Part shown: positions 12,151 through 12,259 of the stretch, in pieces
Position numbering within the stretch: the first letter of the stretch is position 1
Layout of the letters: each line of letters begins with the position of its first letter
Assembly: GCA_027365565.1 (NCBI GenBank)
Contig: DAHXMI010000011.1
Location: 1-12,259 of the forward strand
DNA from: JAMCYG01 sp027365565
GTDB taxonomy: Archaea > Micrarchaeota > Micrarchaeia > Micrarchaeales > Micrarchaeaceae
Length of the DNA: 12,259 nt
Direction of reading: 5' to 3'
Program-made: the position numbers and the translations under genes
Notes under the pieces: model-generated
Told to the model about the DNA's origin: nothing
Databases searched by the model: none
The model's input: the letters and a program-made list of their open reading frames with translations, nothing else

Positions 12151-12259
12151 TAGGGGGTTCCCTTACCTTTTGTTATTACGACATAAACTCTTCTTCCAAT
12201 ATACCTCTTAGGTATATCTGCCTTTGCAGACGTGCCTATTGGTGTAACTACACGTTCTA
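12150..12259 (-). CDS. DUF2080-like transposon-associated protein, C-terminal fragment
   Basis: The minus strand reads in from the right edge for 35 codons to a TAA at 12152-12150. The peptide contains ERVVTPIGTSAKADIPKRY and then IGRRVYVVITKG. The pattern VTPxGxSAxxxxPKxxIGxxVxVV matches the C-terminal half of DUF2080, a small (about 60 residues) archaeal family annotated as putative transposon-encoded, with an AbrB-like swapped-hairpin look. Its start lies outside the window. Its codon use (AGA, GTA, ATA, AAA) is richer in A/T than that of the HerA-like gene. If the family assignment is right, a transposase should lie close by to the right. The fragment is short, so a different AbrB-fold protein remains possible. 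Confidence 0.65.
   Translation of the reverse strand, partial: ERVVTPIGTSAKADIPKRYIGRRVYVVITKGKGTP

Overview
The window looks archaeal, most likely a DPANN archaeon of the Micrarchaeota/ARMAN type; a Thermoplasmata relative is the main alternative. The evidence is as follows. AGG and ATA codons are heavily used. TATA-like boxes (TTTATAT, TTTAAA, TATAAATA) repeatedly lie 24-28 bases before start codons, as in leaderless archaeal transcription. There is a 46-residue DUF5679-type zinc protein, a HerA-class ATPase and a DUF2080-like transposon-associated fragment. No rRNA, tRNA or CRISPR array was seen, so the phylum call is inference.

Layout. At the left edge (1-318, minus) is the N-terminal part of a SWIM zinc-finger protein. 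It is followed on the plus strand by a four-helix membrane protein of small-multidrug-resistance size (455-820). Next is a secreted or membrane-anchored protein whose reading frame is broken twice (864-1288). Then comes an AbiE-type toxin-antitoxin operon (1395-2779) preceded by a long inverted repeat that abuts its TATA box, with a DEDDh-type exonuclease-like gene (2795-3433) directly downstream. Two single genes follow: the DUF5679 protein (3541-3681) and a thymidylate-kinase-like P-loop kinase (3794-4498).

The minus strand from 8811 down to 4524 is a tight three-gene operon: an APC-family permease, a calcineurin-like metallophosphoesterase and a 577-residue fusion protein. The fusion has an AbiEii-like nucleotidyltransferase domain at the N terminus, an intact phosphoribosyltransferase domain in the middle and a degenerate second phosphoribosyltransferase copy at the C terminus. 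This architecture is the most unusual thing in the window. Its context suggests uptake and turnover of nucleobases or nucleotides, or a nucleotide-modifying regulatory system, but its function is not known.

On the plus strand after a divergent promoter region are an MFS transporter of the metabolite:H+ symporter type (9053-10372), ending in a hairpin terminator, and a HerA/DUF87 ATPase with a C-terminal winged-helix extension (10475-12043). At the right edge a minus-strand fragment (12150-12259) is the C-terminal end of a DUF2080-like protein, which hints at a mobile element beyond the window.

Presumed defence or mobility-linked genes (AbiE, the exonuclease, the DUF2080 fragment) and a broken surface gene sit among ordinary transport and nucleotide-metabolism genes, so parts of the window look like accessory DNA.
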